Positions 1 through 8,350 of a DNA stretch of 64,000 nt are shown piece after piece. A model generated the notes under the pieces. The model made no database searches and had not been told where the DNA came from. It saw only the letters and a program-made list of their open reading frames with translations. The stretch is from contig JBJYXV010000065.1 of the NCBI GenBank assembly GCA_046260155.1, positions 62,001 through 126,000 of the forward strand, given 5' to 3'. This DNA comes from PFL25 sp046260155. GTDB lineage: Bacteria; Chloroflexota; Anaerolineae; Anaerolineales; UBA4823. Position 1 is the first letter of the stretch, and every line of letters begins with the position of its first letter. Made by a program: the position numbers and the translations under genes.

Positions 1-1
1 C

Positions 2-517
2 GGAGCATCTCTTGCATTAACAGCTGATCCCAAGGTAGTTGAAACACCCTGGGGTCAGGTAATTGATGCAGTGATCGGGGTGGAAATTGCTATATCACTT
101 ATCCCCCCTGCTGCGGCAGTAGGCATTGGTCTGGCTTTCGGACGGTTGGACATAAGTTATAACGCTTTGCTTTTGATGGTTGTCAACGTTCTTGGCCTCG
201 ATATATTCGGAAGCATGTTCATGTTGGTCTTCCGTGGCATCCGGTACAAATACTTGCTGATGGAAAAAAAGATCCGCCATGCTGTAGAATCTGCCCTGGT
301 TGCTGATCTGGCCGAAATACCAAATGAGTTCGCAGTCAATGTCACTTTACTTGGTGAAAATGTAGCGACGATCCATGTTAGGGTTGAAAATCAACAGGGG
401 GAAAAGATTCCAGAAACATTAGCCCAATCGATCGGCACGCATGTATATCAAAAAACCCATTTTAAGAGTGAAGTGTCATTGGAGATTATCCCTATTCAAG
501 TTTATTCGACAATATGA
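2..517 (+). CDS. DUF389 family membrane protein, 5' partial
   Basis: The reading frame is open from the left edge, so the true start lies outside the window; 171 residues remain. The visible part begins inside the hydrophobic core (Gly/Ala-rich helices, IAISLIPPAAAVGIGLAFG) and continues through a further membrane segment into a soluble C-terminal tail of about 85 residues. The PPAAAVG helix is characteristic of the DUF389 (TIGR00271/00341) hydrophobic family. The biochemical role of the family is not established. The stop is 13 bp before the DarA-like gene, so the two are probably one operon; this suggests, but does not prove, a link to cyclic-di-AMP. Confidence 0.8.
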   Translation, partial: GASLALTADPKVVETPWGQVIDAVIGVEIAISLIPPAAAVGIGLAFGRLDISYNALLLMVVNVLGLDIFGSMFMLVFRGIRYKYLLMEKKIRHAVESALVADLAEIPNEFAVNVTLLGENVATIHVRVENQQGEKIPETLAQSIGTHVYQKTHFKSEVSLEIIPIQVYSTI

Positions 518-530
518 TCAGGAGTTCAAC

Positions 531-824
531 ATGAAACTAGTCCATGTTATCGTTCGCAATGAGGACGCGAACAGGGTAGCGGAGGCTTTGGTTGAAAATG
601 GTATCTATATCACGCGTTTGGCAAGCACAGGGGGCTTCTTACGAATGGGTAACACCGTTTTTATCAGTGGGATAGAGGACAATCAGTTGGATAATTTGTT
701 CAAGATCGTCCATGCCCATACAGATATTCATGTCCATCCACCATCCTCCCGTAGAGAAGAAGAAACACCTGTTAGCAGAGCTGTTGTCTTCGTGCAAGAC
801 ATGGAACAGCTGCGTAAGTTATAA
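531..824 (+). CDS. darA: Cyclic-di-AMP receptor, DarA/PstA (PII-like) family
   Basis: A 97-residue protein starting with MKLVHVIVRNEDANR and carrying the block TRLASTGGFLRMGNT followed by a Gly-Ile-Glu-Asp segment, the most conserved part of the DarA/PstA c-di-AMP-binding PII-like proteins (about 109 residues in Firmicutes). ATG 531 was chosen because AGGAG (520-524) precedes it by 6 bp; a longer in-frame start at 441 would overlap DUF389 and lacks a ribosome site. The family forms trimers that bind c-di-AMP and reshape their loops; downstream partners are mostly unknown. Its tight placement behind a membrane protein makes that protein a candidate partner (inference). Confidence 0.88.
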   Translation: MKLVHVIVRNEDANRVAEALVENGIYITRLASTGGFLRMGNTVFISGIEDNQLDNLFKIVHAHTDIHVHPPSSRREEETPVSRAVVFVQDMEQLRKL

Positions 825-1399
825 GTTTAGGTAGCTGTAATAAACGAATTTGTGGCTAGTCAGGATCGTTCCAGATGAGGCCCAAGCGCAGCTGTATCGT
901 TCTCCAAAGGAGTACCGAAAACTTGAGCAGATATCTTGGAATTTCTATCGGTCAACCCCTTCCGGCTAACACTTACCGCTGATCACTTCTATGCTGTTAC
1001 GAACATATCTAACTTAGGGATTGACAATGATGAACTCCAGGCCGCTGCACTGGAGTTGGACCTTTGATCTTCACAAAAATAAATATTTCTTTTCTGGTTG
1101 TAGCTGCAGTTACTCCGCATTGATCTTTCTTGGGGTGTATTGTTAATAAAAAATACCGCATCTTCCCGGTCTCAGTGAATCGATGGAAAAATTCCTGGAG
1201 AGAAGTTGCGCGAAAACGGATATTTCTATATACTGGTGGTGGTTTTAAGTTCGCCACTTCCCTGCTGTAAAGGTTGGCTCAGCATAAAGAATTATGCCCC
1301 AAACGCAAACCTTTCCAGATGGGATTAGACGATCTGGGTAATCCACTGAACATCGCATTTCGCGGCGAATATTATAGATCCGTACACAGGAGTAAATTG
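825..1399. other. Intergenic, no confident gene
   Basis: About 575 bp without a convincing gene. One stretch (about 857-969, plus strand) reads as an open fragment without a start codon (IVPDEAQAQLYRSPKEYRKL and on to a stop) and may be the debris of a lost gene, but I cannot assign it. Confidence 0.5.
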
Positions 1400-2398
1400 A
1401 TGAGACGTGCTTTGGGCCGTTCTGGGATCGAAGTAAGTGCATTGGGGATGGGATGTTGGGCGATTGGTGGTCGTTCCTGGTCTGGAGACACTCCCCTTGG
1501 GTGGGGGGAAGTCGATGATGACCAATCCATCCGGGCAATTCATGTTGCCCTGGATCGAGGAGTAAATTTCTTTGACACAGCCAATGTTTATGGCGCAGGC
1601 CACAGTGAACGGGTCCTCGGAAAGGCATTCGCTGGCCGCAGGTCCCAGGTTGTCATCGCCACAAAATTCAACTCCCTGTTTGACGAAACCACGCGGCAGG
1701 TGACGGGAGCAGACGCATCACCGGGTGGAATTCGCAAAGCATGCGAAGAATCCCTGCGCCGCTTGAATACCGATTATATCGACCTGTATCAATTTCATGA
1801 TAACGGCTACCCTGCGGAAAAAGCCGCGCCAGTCCGGAACACACTTGAATTACTGGTCCAAGAGGGCAAAATCCGTGCCTATGGTTGGAGCACGGATTTT
1901 GTGGATCGGGCAGAGGTCTTTACGCAGGGACCAAAATGCACCTCCATCCAACTGCAACTGAATGTCCTGGACGACAACCCGGCAATGATCGCTTTCTGCG
2001 AGCAGCACAACCTGGCAGCCATCAATCGCGGGCCGCTGGCGATGGGGCTTCTAACAGGAAAATACACTCCCAGGACAAAAGTCGCCATGGATGATGTACG
2101 CGGTGAAAAAAGTCCAGATTGGATGAAGTACTTTACGGATGGTAAACCCAACCCGGAATGGCTGGGTATGCGTGATGCCATCCTGGAAATCCTAACCAGC
2201 CAGGGTCGCACAGTGGCCCAGGGAGCCCTCGCCTGGTTATGGGCTCGCTCCCCGCAGACCATTCCCATCCCTGGATTTCGCACCGTGGAACAGGTTGAGG
2301 AAAATGCCGGGGCGATGGAGTTCGGTCCGCTGACACCGGAAGAAATGGACCAGATTGAAATTATCCTGCAACGGGGCAGTTCTAAAAAATCGGGATAG
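1400..2398 (+). CDS. Aldo/keto reductase
   Basis: A 332-residue NAD(P)H-dependent oxidoreductase of the AKR superfamily. The catalytic tetrad is visible as D59 and Y64 (FFDTANVYG), K89 (VVIATKF) and H133 (DLYQFHDNG); the C-terminal IPIPGFRTVEQVEEN block binds the cofactor. The N-terminus MRRALGRSGIEVSALGMG is the usual AKR start, and ATG 1400 has CAGGAG about 7 bp upstream; an in-frame start at 1274 would add 42 unlike residues. The substrate cannot be read from the sequence. The last eight codons lie inside the first unit of a 100-bp tandem repeat (see 2375-2574), so the C-terminal tail RGSSKKSG may have been shaped by that repeat. Confidence 0.9.
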   Translation: MRRALGRSGIEVSALGMGCWAIGGRSWSGDTPLGWGEVDDDQSIRAIHVALDRGVNFFDTANVYGAGHSERVLGKAFAGRRSQVVIATKFNSLFDETTRQVTGADASPGGIRKACEESLRRLNTDYIDLYQFHDNGYPAEKAAPVRNTLELLVQEGKIRAYGWSTDFVDRAEVFTQGPKCTSIQLQLNVLDDNPAMIAFCEQHNLAAINRGPLAMGLLTGKYTPRTKVAMDDVRGEKSPDWMKYFTDGKPNPEWLGMRDAILEILTSQGRTVAQGALAWLWARSPQTIPIPGFRTVEQVEENAGAMEFGPLTPEEMDQIEIILQRGSSKKSG

Positions 2399-2574
2399 CC
2401 TTAATGGTTGTCTTTCACCGGCTCCAATGGGCTGTCCAAAATGTGGGTTTCACTCTGAAGGTATCCTGACTAGAGGCAGTCCTAAAGAAATGGGACAGCC
2501 TCAATTGAATTCTTTCATCTGCTCTAATAGGCTGTCCAAATTTTGGATGTCACTCTGAACGGAGTCCTGTCCTT
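2375..2574. repeat. Two-copy 100-bp tandem repeat overlapping a gene end
   Basis: Unit 1 is 2375-2474 and unit 2 is 2475-2574; they align without large gaps at a period of exactly 100 bp and roughly 75-80% identity by eye. Both contain GGCAGT..CTAAA at the start, GGCTGTCCAAA in the middle and TCACTCTGAA near the end. Unit 1 begins inside the aldo/keto reductase and includes its stop codon; in unit 2 the stop has become CAG. Each unit can fold through GGGAYAGCC pairing with GGCTGTCC. Confidence 0.8.
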
Positions 2575-2591
2575 GGTCTGTCCGACCAAGG
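2571..2591. terminator. Hairpin without U-tract, CCTTGGTC/GACCAAGG
   Basis: A perfect 8-bp stem with a 5-nt loop (TGTCC), directly after the tandem repeat behind the aldo/keto reductase. No T-run follows on either strand, so it is a possible Rho-type or processing structure rather than a classical intrinsic terminator. Confidence 0.4.
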
Positions 2592-2828
2592 GGATGAGTC
2601 TATATGTAATTGAACCAGATCTATTACTGCACTTAGCATGACAAGCTAAGCTTTATAGACACCTTCGGAAATTTTCGACTTTCAATACTGCCGCCAGCGA
2701 TGAACCATGACCATATAATAGACAATAATCCAGGAGCTAATCCGATCCCATGGGGAGCAGTATAAATTCCCTGACCTGCATATGATCTACCGGTCACTTA
2801 TAATTTTGTTCAATTAAGGAGCAGTGTG

Positions 2829-3752
2829 ATGACGAGCATCCCGACCACCCTGGGACCCAGGAGTTCTGCTGAATTAGGTTTTATTTTGCCTCATGAGCAC
2901 GTCTTTGTCGATCTGCGCACCTGGGACACGCCTGGTTATGCCCAGGCCGATGTTGACCAGGTGATCCAGCTCATGGCACCGGAATTGACCAGGGCAAAGG
3001 CTGCTGGTGTAACTGCCATTGTCGAATGTTCCACAGTTGGCGTCGGACGGCGCGCTGATATTGACCAGGCGGTGTCAGAAGCCGCCGGGCTGCCCGCTGT
3101 AATCCCCACCGGTGTTTACCGTGAACCGTGGATTCCGGACTGGGTCCAGGAAGCGAGTGAAGCCCACCTGGCAGAGTGGATGATCAGCGAACTGCAGGAT
3201 GAAATTGAAGACAGCGGGGTGCAGGCGGGATGGATTAAGTTGAGCGCCGGGGATGATGGATTAACTGCCACCGAAACCAAGGTCCTGAAGGCAGCAGCCA
3301 CCGCAGGTCGAAAGACCAATGCCGTTATCGGGAGCCACACCATCCGGGGCCGGGTAGTTCGGGACCAGCTCGATATCATCGAATCGATGGGATACACTGC
3401 CGAACGCTTTATTTGGATCCATACCCAGGCCGAACCGGATTTCGAATTACATTTAGAGATGGGACGTCGCGGTGCGTGGCTTGAATATGATGCAATCGGG
3501 AATATCGACCTTGAAAATGACCAGTACTACCTCGAGCACATTCAACGCCTGCTGGATGCTGGTCTGGGTGACCAGTTGTTGCTCAGCCATGACCGCGGTT
3601 GGTATGATCCGGCTTTGCCGGGAGGTGGTGTCCCCAAACCTTACACTTACCTGCCAGAACAATTTCTTCCTAAATTGCGAATTGCTGGGTTGGATGAAGG
3701 AGCTATAAAACAGCTAACCCATACTAATCCCTTCCAGGCCTTCGCCCATTGA
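2829..3752 (+). CDS. Phosphotriesterase-family hydrolase / lactonase
   Basis: A 307-residue amidohydrolase-superfamily TIM barrel. Binuclear metal ligands appear in order: H22 and H24 (LPHEHVF), the carboxylated lysine K137 (GWIKLSAG), H170 (IGSHT), H198 (WIHTQAEPD) and D255 (LLSHDRGWYDP). This is the phosphotriesterase/PTE-like lactonase pattern. Native substrates of such proteins are usually lactones or unknown; organophosphate activity is normally incidental. ATG 2829 sits 7 bp after AAGGAG, which is better than the adjoining GTG at 2826. It stands alone between non-coding stretches. Confidence 0.88.
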   Translation: MTSIPTTLGPRSSAELGFILPHEHVFVDLRTWDTPGYAQADVDQVIQLMAPELTRAKAAGVTAIVECSTVGVGRRADIDQAVSEAAGLPAVIPTGVYREPWIPDWVQEASEAHLAEWMISELQDEIEDSGVQAGWIKLSAGDDGLTATETKVLKAAATAGRKTNAVIGSHTIRGRVVRDQLDIIESMGYTAERFIWIHTQAEPDFELHLEMGRRGAWLEYDAIGNIDLENDQYYLEHIQRLLDAGLGDQLLLSHDRGWYDPALPGGGVPKPYTYLPEQFLPKLRIAGLDEGAIKQLTHTNPFQAFAH

Positions 3753-4268
3753 ATCCAGCTGGATGTGTGGGCGGCAACCTGGAGCGGTTGGGATCCTGAT
3801 CTTGGAATTTGGTGGGACCTGGCAAGGTTACTAAAGACAAATAAATATATGAACTGGAGGGGGTAATTAAAGACGATACACTGTCTCACCCTACAAAATC
3901 AATAATGACTGGAACGCAGATACTCTGCTTCAAGAATGTCTCCATGGAGCCACCCAATCCCAAAATATTCCAATCTCCTGCACAGACCAACCCTCGATCG
4001 TCAATCGGATTACCAACACAGGCCTGGAATCTGGCCCGCAGACCCTATTTGGATTAACCGGGATACTGGACCTTGAAATCGACCTTCCTGGAAGGTGCCT
4101 TGGTCAAGCAAGGATCAAACTAGCAAAGAAGATTTATCGCCAAGATTGATACTTCTTTACGGGATATAATTTGCCGGTTGGAGGCCTGCAAAGAAAATTG
4201 GTGTTTTAAGAGTGATGAGGAGCATGAAAATACACTGATCAGATCGGTTGAAGATCAGGTCACCTGAG
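3753..4268. other. Intergenic, possible gene debris
   Basis: About 515 bp without an intact gene. A plus-strand stretch around 3965-4149 stays open for about 60 codons and reads in part NTGLESGPQTLFGLTGILD, but has no start signal and no family I recognise. Together with the damaged cytochrome gene that follows, the area looks like a decaying locus. Confidence 0.4.
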
Positions 4269-4904
4269 GTGCACACACTGCCATCCAGCCAGCATAAACC
4301 CAAGAAAAGTCGAAAAATCAAACCACTAAACCGCAAAGCAAAACTCTTTGTTTATCTCTTGTTGGCTGGATTAGACCTGGCGATCTTTTTTACCGCTGGT
4401 GGATTCACTTTTGCAGCAACCCAGTAACAGCACGATGAATTTTGTTCCTCCTGCCATACACAGCCCGAATCAACCTTCTACCAGCGCTCCATTGAAAACT
4501 AGGCCGTAGATCTCGCTTCGGCGCACAAATCTGAGAAAACTCGCTGCATAGATTGTCACTCAGGTGCTGGGATTTATGGGCGGGTTCAAGCTGAACTGCT
4601 GGGGGCGCATAATGCGCTTGCATATTACACCAACACCGCTGTCCAGCCAGCACAGTTGACTAGGACCATCGATGACAAAAGCTGCTTGAAATGTCATCAA
4701 AATGTGTTCGACGATCAGAGTATGAACAATCACTTCCACTTTTTTCTGGCGAAATGGCAGGAATTAGACTCCAATGCCGCAACCTGTGTCAGCTGCCACC
4801 AAGGGCATTCCACCCAGGAAGATCCACAAACCGCATATTTAAACCAGCATGCAACCCAAACAATCTGCAACGACTGCCACCGTTTTGCTGGCGAAGGTGG
4901 CTGA
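4269..4904 (+). pseudogene. Multihaem cytochrome c (five CXXCH), two in-frame stops
   Basis: In one continuous frame from GTG 4269 to TGA 4902-4904 (211 codons) the sequence reads as a membrane-anchored cytochrome: a basic N-terminus, one hydrophobic helix (LFVYLLLAGLDLAIFFTAGG), then five haem-binding motifs CSSCH, CIDCH, CLKCH, CVSCH and CNDCH. Two stops interrupt it: TAA at 4425-4427, just after the membrane helix, and TAG at 4500-4502, between the first and second haem motifs. Each is one substitution away from a Glu codon and the frame is otherwise intact, so the damage is recent or is sequence error. The layout (N-terminal anchor plus periplasmic haems) resembles NapC/NirT-type quinol dehydrogenases, but the exact family is uncertain. 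Confidence 0.7.
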
Positions 4905-5280
4905 GAGTTATCCCCAATCCACAAATATTGGGGCGAAGATACCGGTCGATCCAACAGCAATCTCTGGGTTCTTCAAAACATCGACTGAGACACAATCTGG
5001 CGATTAGCGCTGGATATACGGAATGTATATTATTCACCTGGAGTCGCGAAAATTTAGACTTTGTTACCTTCGAACAGATTCATGAACAAGATCGACGGAA
5101 ATTTCGCCAGTATAAAATTACCTGCTGTTAGTACTGAATGAGTTGCTCAACTTCCTATTAATCCAATCAGAACTGTTCAACTTGAGCAGCTCAGTAATTT
5201 CTTTACGCCAAATCTGCATTCGATTAAACCTTTGTTCCCACCCAAAGTAATTCTTAATTGCAAACATTTGACCCCGAATC
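4905..5280. other. Intergenic, nothing recognised
   Basis: Between the broken cytochrome gene and the terminator hairpin I find no ORF with a start signal or recognisable product on either strand. Confidence 0.5.
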
Positions 5281-5319
5281 AAAAACGAAGCTGGCGCTCT
5301 GTTTTGCCAGCTTCGTTTT
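5281..5319 (-). terminator. Bidirectional intrinsic terminator
   Basis: A perfect 14-bp stem, AAAACGAAGCTGGC (5282-5295) and its complement (5306-5319), with a 10-nt loop. Read on the minus strand it lies 35 bp after the stop of the DUF4397 gene and ends in a run of T, so it should terminate that transcript; T residues on the other side allow function in both directions. Confidence 0.85.
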
Positions 5320-5353
5320 GATAAGTTATCTTCGCAGATATTTGCTTATCTTT

Positions 5354-6076
5354 TTATTTCACGATGGGAAACAGGATGGGTGTTTTGTCACCAGTCAACT
5401 TGGCATTGATGGTCACATCTGCACCTGCAGGAAGGTCAACGGGTCCTAAATTCATGCTGGGCAGCGGGGTGCCATCCGCCAGGGTCACGGTGATAGTATA
5501 AGTACCAGCCCGTAAGGGAGTTCTTACCACGTCACCATATCTGAAATCAGGGATAGCTAGTGCACCGTTGATATAAACATTTACCGGTAGGGCTTTCTTC
5601 AGTCCCAGGCTTCTACCATCAATACTGTGGCGTACGGTTACGTCAAATGTACCGTCGCTAACCATCTCTTCCATCGATTCAGAAGCTTTGACTTTCAGTA
5701 CGGGAGTCTCATTATCAAGGCGGGCTTTGATGGATACATCGACGTTAGCGGGAATCTGCACGGGGCCTACTGTCATGCTGGGTAGTGGGGTACCGTCTGT
5801 TAGGAAGACCGTGATGGTATACCAACCTGCAGGTAAGGAAGTGGAAATGCTTTCTCCAAATGTGAAGGTGGGAATGGTTAATTGACCATTGACATACACG
5901 TCGACCGGTAATTCTTTGTCTAGGCCTAAATCTTTTCCGTTGATCAGGTGGGCAACATCCAAGTTGAATTCGCCGCTGCTGGCATCTGCCTGCGGAACAC
6001 TGAATGCGGTTACAAATAATACTGCGGCCAGAAGACCTACGATCGTCCAGGTTTTGGGGGTAAGAAATTTTTTCAT
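5354..6076 (-). CDS. Secreted protein with two DUF4397-like repeats
   Basis: A 240-residue exported protein. Residues 1 to about 33 form a Sec signal peptide (KKFLTPK, hydrophobic core, then ADASSG). The mature part is two tandem repeats of about 90 residues, each of the form LPV(D/N)VY(V/I)NG, a Phe-(T/R)-(F/Y)-G turn, AG(W/T)YTITV, DGTPLPSM, GPV and a final (I/L)PA segment, resembling the DUF4397 beta-sandwich found in envelope proteins. There is no membrane anchor or sorting signal. ATG 6076 follows GAGAGGA by about 7 bp; a longer start at 6154 would place junk before the signal peptide. It has its own promoter (6145-6173) and terminator (5281-5319), so it is monocistronic. Function unknown. 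Confidence 0.82.
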   Translation of the reverse strand: MKKFLTPKTWTIVGLLAAVLFVTAFSVPQADASSGEFNLDVAHLINGKDLGLDKELPVDVYVNGQLTIPTFTFGESISTSLPAGWYTITVFLTDGTPLPSMTVGPVQIPANVDVSIKARLDNETPVLKVKASESMEEMVSDGTFDVTVRHSIDGRSLGLKKALPVNVYINGALAIPDFRYGDVVRTPLRAGTYTITVTLADGTPLPSMNLGPVDLPAGADVTINAKLTGDKTPILFPIVK

Positions 6077-6144
6077 GATTTTTTCCTCTCTTTCGTGTGT
6101 TTTTGCTGGGAAGTTTTGGTTTGTTCCAGCATTGATTATGCAGT

Positions 6145-6173
6145 AGTTTATCAAAAAGTATACTATTTGTCAA
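6145..6173 (-). promoter_or_regulatory. Sigma-70-type promoter of the DUF4397 gene
   Basis: On the minus strand a consensus TTGACA (-35, 6168-6173) is followed by a 17-bp spacer and TAAACT (-10, 6145-6150). Transcription would start near 6138, leaving a leader of about 60 nt before ATG 6076. Confidence 0.7.
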
Positions 6174-6176
6174 GTA

Positions 6177-6527
6177 ATTGCAATGGTTTTGTATATTAAT
6201 ATTTGCTGAGAATGTGGGGTCTTAAGGTGTGTGAATTCGAATACAAAATCTGCCTGGAAGCACTGAAACACGAAAACCTCCACCCTGCTCTCTGATATCC
6301 TGCACTATCCTTTAGAAGAAAAGAACCTGTTACCCCATACTCTTCTTTGCGTTTCGATTCAACTAGGAGAGAAATATTTACTACCGGGGTATTTCGCCTT
6401 TATGAAAACCAACATCAGGTGATGCATGAAATTAATCCCATGATTAACAATGAGGTGGTATTTGCCGATGATAGCTTGTATAATTTCATAAATCAATCAA
6501 ATTTGAGTACGAATTAGGAAGGATGCC
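6177..6527. other. Intergenic, nothing else recognised
   Basis: Upstream of the SH3b lipoprotein gene there is AT-rich sequence that probably contains its promoter, but no box pair I would defend and no small gene. Confidence 0.4.
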
Positions 6528-8081
6528 ATGAAAAAAGCGCTCATCACCATCATTATGCTTTTTATGATTTTCTTATCGGCTTGTCGTGGCGAGTCCACAC
6601 CTGCTCCTGCTCCACCATCGGGTGATCCCGCAGTACTGCTTGGAGAGCCGAATGGCCAGGATGAATTCAGTAATGAAAACAACTGGACTTTGTTTGATTC
6701 CCAATGCTTTAAATCTGAGATAAAAGGTGGCAAGTATGTGATCACAGCCAAAGGCGTCCAGGGCATGGCTTGCTGGGAAGTTTCCTGGCCGTTGCTGGAA
6801 AACTTTTATCTCGAGAGCGAAGTCAAAATACCCGCGGACTGCGACCCACAGGATTACTTCGGGATGTTGTTCCGCGCACCGGACAACAATCGCGGTTATC
6901 TGTACGGATTGAACTGCTCCGGACAGTATGCGATGGCTGTCTGGGATGGACAGACCATGACTCTGCTGGCTGGTCCGACCAGCAGCACTGCAATCAATTT
7001 CAAACCCAATGAGACCAACCGCATCGGGGTCGCGGCCAATGGTCCGGACTTCTACCTCTACGCCAATGGTGAATTTCTGCAACAGGTGCAGGATACACGC
7101 TTCCTGAGCCCTGGAAAAATCGGCTTTTTCGTCCGAGCCGCTACCACCAATAGCTTCACCGTGGAATTCGATAATCTCAGAATATGGGTGCTGGATGACG
7201 AATTCTACCCACCGGAGAGCACACGCCCCAGTTTCCCAAATATACCCCTCAAACCCCCGAACCAATCCGCACCCACCGCCACCTCAACAACAAACCTGAA
7301 TGTGCGCAGCGGTCCAGGCATGCAGTTTCCAGTCCTGGGTGTCGCTGAGCAGGGTACTACCGGGGAAGTGCTGGGTATCAGCCCCGACAACCGCTGGTAT
7401 GCCGTAAAGATCCCACCATCTGTCTCCGGTATTGAAACGGGCTGGGTATCTGCCAGCTATGTCACCCTCTCGAATCCCAGTGGTGCAGCGATCGCCACCA
7501 TCTCACCGCCCTTGCTGCCTCCAGCAGTAAACGCTCCCCTACCCCCAGCAGGAGCACCCGCTGCAACCATGCTGGAGACAACGACCGTGCGCAGTGGACC
7601 GACACTCGAGTTTCCGGTCTTCGGGGTTGCCCCCACCGGTGCCCAGGCTGAGATCAGCGGTAAGAGTGAAGATGGGGAATGGTGGGCTATCAAGCTGCCA
7701 ACCAGTCTCGCTCCGGAAGGTTTAGGCTGGGTGTTCTCTGCTTACATCAGTGCTCAAGATGCAGGCAGCGTGCCCGTGATCAAGACACCTGATCTGCCCA
7801 AGAAGATCACCCCGGCTGCTCCCGGTTCCGGAGCCCCGGCTGCCACAACCATCGAACCGGTGAATGTACGCAGCGGGCCGGGAAATGCATTTCCCAGTTA
7901 CGGCACTGTACCGATCGGCTCAACCCTGGCCGTGGTTGGGGTGAGTGCAGATGGTGAATATTGGGTCGTAAATCTGCCTAGCGAAATCGCCGCCGATAAT
8001 AAGGGTTGGGTGCCTGCCCGCTATTGTAAATCCGAGAATACAAAGAATGTACCGGTCGTCGCCCCACCTGCAGCTCCATAG
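6528..8081 (+). CDS. Lipoprotein with LamG-like domain and three SH3b domains
   Basis: A 517-residue exported lipoprotein: a short hydrophobic signal ending in the lipobox LSAC (Cys19) and a Pro/Ala linker. Residues of about 40-230 form a jelly-roll of the LamG/DUF1080 type (LESEVKIP, GMLFRAPD, GKIGFFVRA, VEFDNLRIW). After a Pro-rich linker come three bacterial SH3 (SH3b) domains, each opening with VRSGP, separated by further Pro/Ala linkers; domains 1 and 3 carry NVRSGPG, while domain 2 has TVRSGPT. SH3b domains usually bind cell-wall peptides or glycans, so a cell-surface adhesion role is likely. AAGGA precedes ATG 6528. No enzyme active site is visible. Confidence 0.83.
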   Translation: MKKALITIIMLFMIFLSACRGESTPAPAPPSGDPAVLLGEPNGQDEFSNENNWTLFDSQCFKSEIKGGKYVITAKGVQGMACWEVSWPLLENFYLESEVKIPADCDPQDYFGMLFRAPDNNRGYLYGLNCSGQYAMAVWDGQTMTLLAGPTSSTAINFKPNETNRIGVAANGPDFYLYANGEFLQQVQDTRFLSPGKIGFFVRAATTNSFTVEFDNLRIWVLDDEFYPPESTRPSFPNIPLKPPNQSAPTATSTTNLNVRSGPGMQFPVLGVAEQGTTGEVLGISPDNRWYAVKIPPSVSGIETGWVSASYVTLSNPSGAAIATISPPLLPPAVNAPLPPAGAPAATMLETTTVRSGPTLEFPVFGVAPTGAQAEISGKSEDGEWWAIKLPTSLAPEGLGWVFSAYISAQDAGSVPVIKTPDLPKKITPAAPGSGAPAATTIEPVNVRSGPGNAFPSYGTVPIGSTLAVVGVSADGEYWVVNLPSEIAADNKGWVPARYCKSENTKNVPVVAPPAAP

Positions 8082-8118
8082 ATTCAGATACTGCATAGGG
8101 TAACAGTCTCTTTGGTAA

Positions 8119-8146
8119 GTGAGGCTGGTGGAAGCACCAGCCTCAC
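8119..8146 (+). terminator. Perfect 12-bp hairpin after the SH3b lipoprotein gene
   Basis: GTGAGGCTGGTG (8119-8130), loop GAAG, and the exact complement (8135-8146) lie 38 bp after the stop. No T-tract follows, so this may be a 3'-end-stabilising structure or a weak terminator. Confidence 0.5.
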
Positions 8147-8350
8147 GATGGCACAGGTACTGAATGTGACCATGATATGCAAATCATGCGACTTCAACCT
8201 GCCCTGTAAAATTGATCACTTGCTAAAGCGGTTGCTCAAGATCCAAACCGCTGGCCAACACTGCTCCCTAACCAGCTTCTTCGCTATCGAAGGGGCATTC
8301 CCAGCCACAAACCTGGGATAAATGATGATTTCGTTGGAAACAGGAGATTT

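Noticed and set aside
857..969. Protein-like open fragment before the aldo/keto reductase
   Set aside because: It has no start codon and only about 38 codons; I could not assign a family.
1245..1628. Minus-strand ORF across the aldo/keto reductase
   Set aside because: It is antisense to a gene with full catalytic motifs, has Pro/His-rich composition and no ribosome site.
8112..8321. Small ORF after the SH3b lipoprotein gene
   Set aside because: It starts inside a hairpin region, has no ribosome site and no recognisable product.
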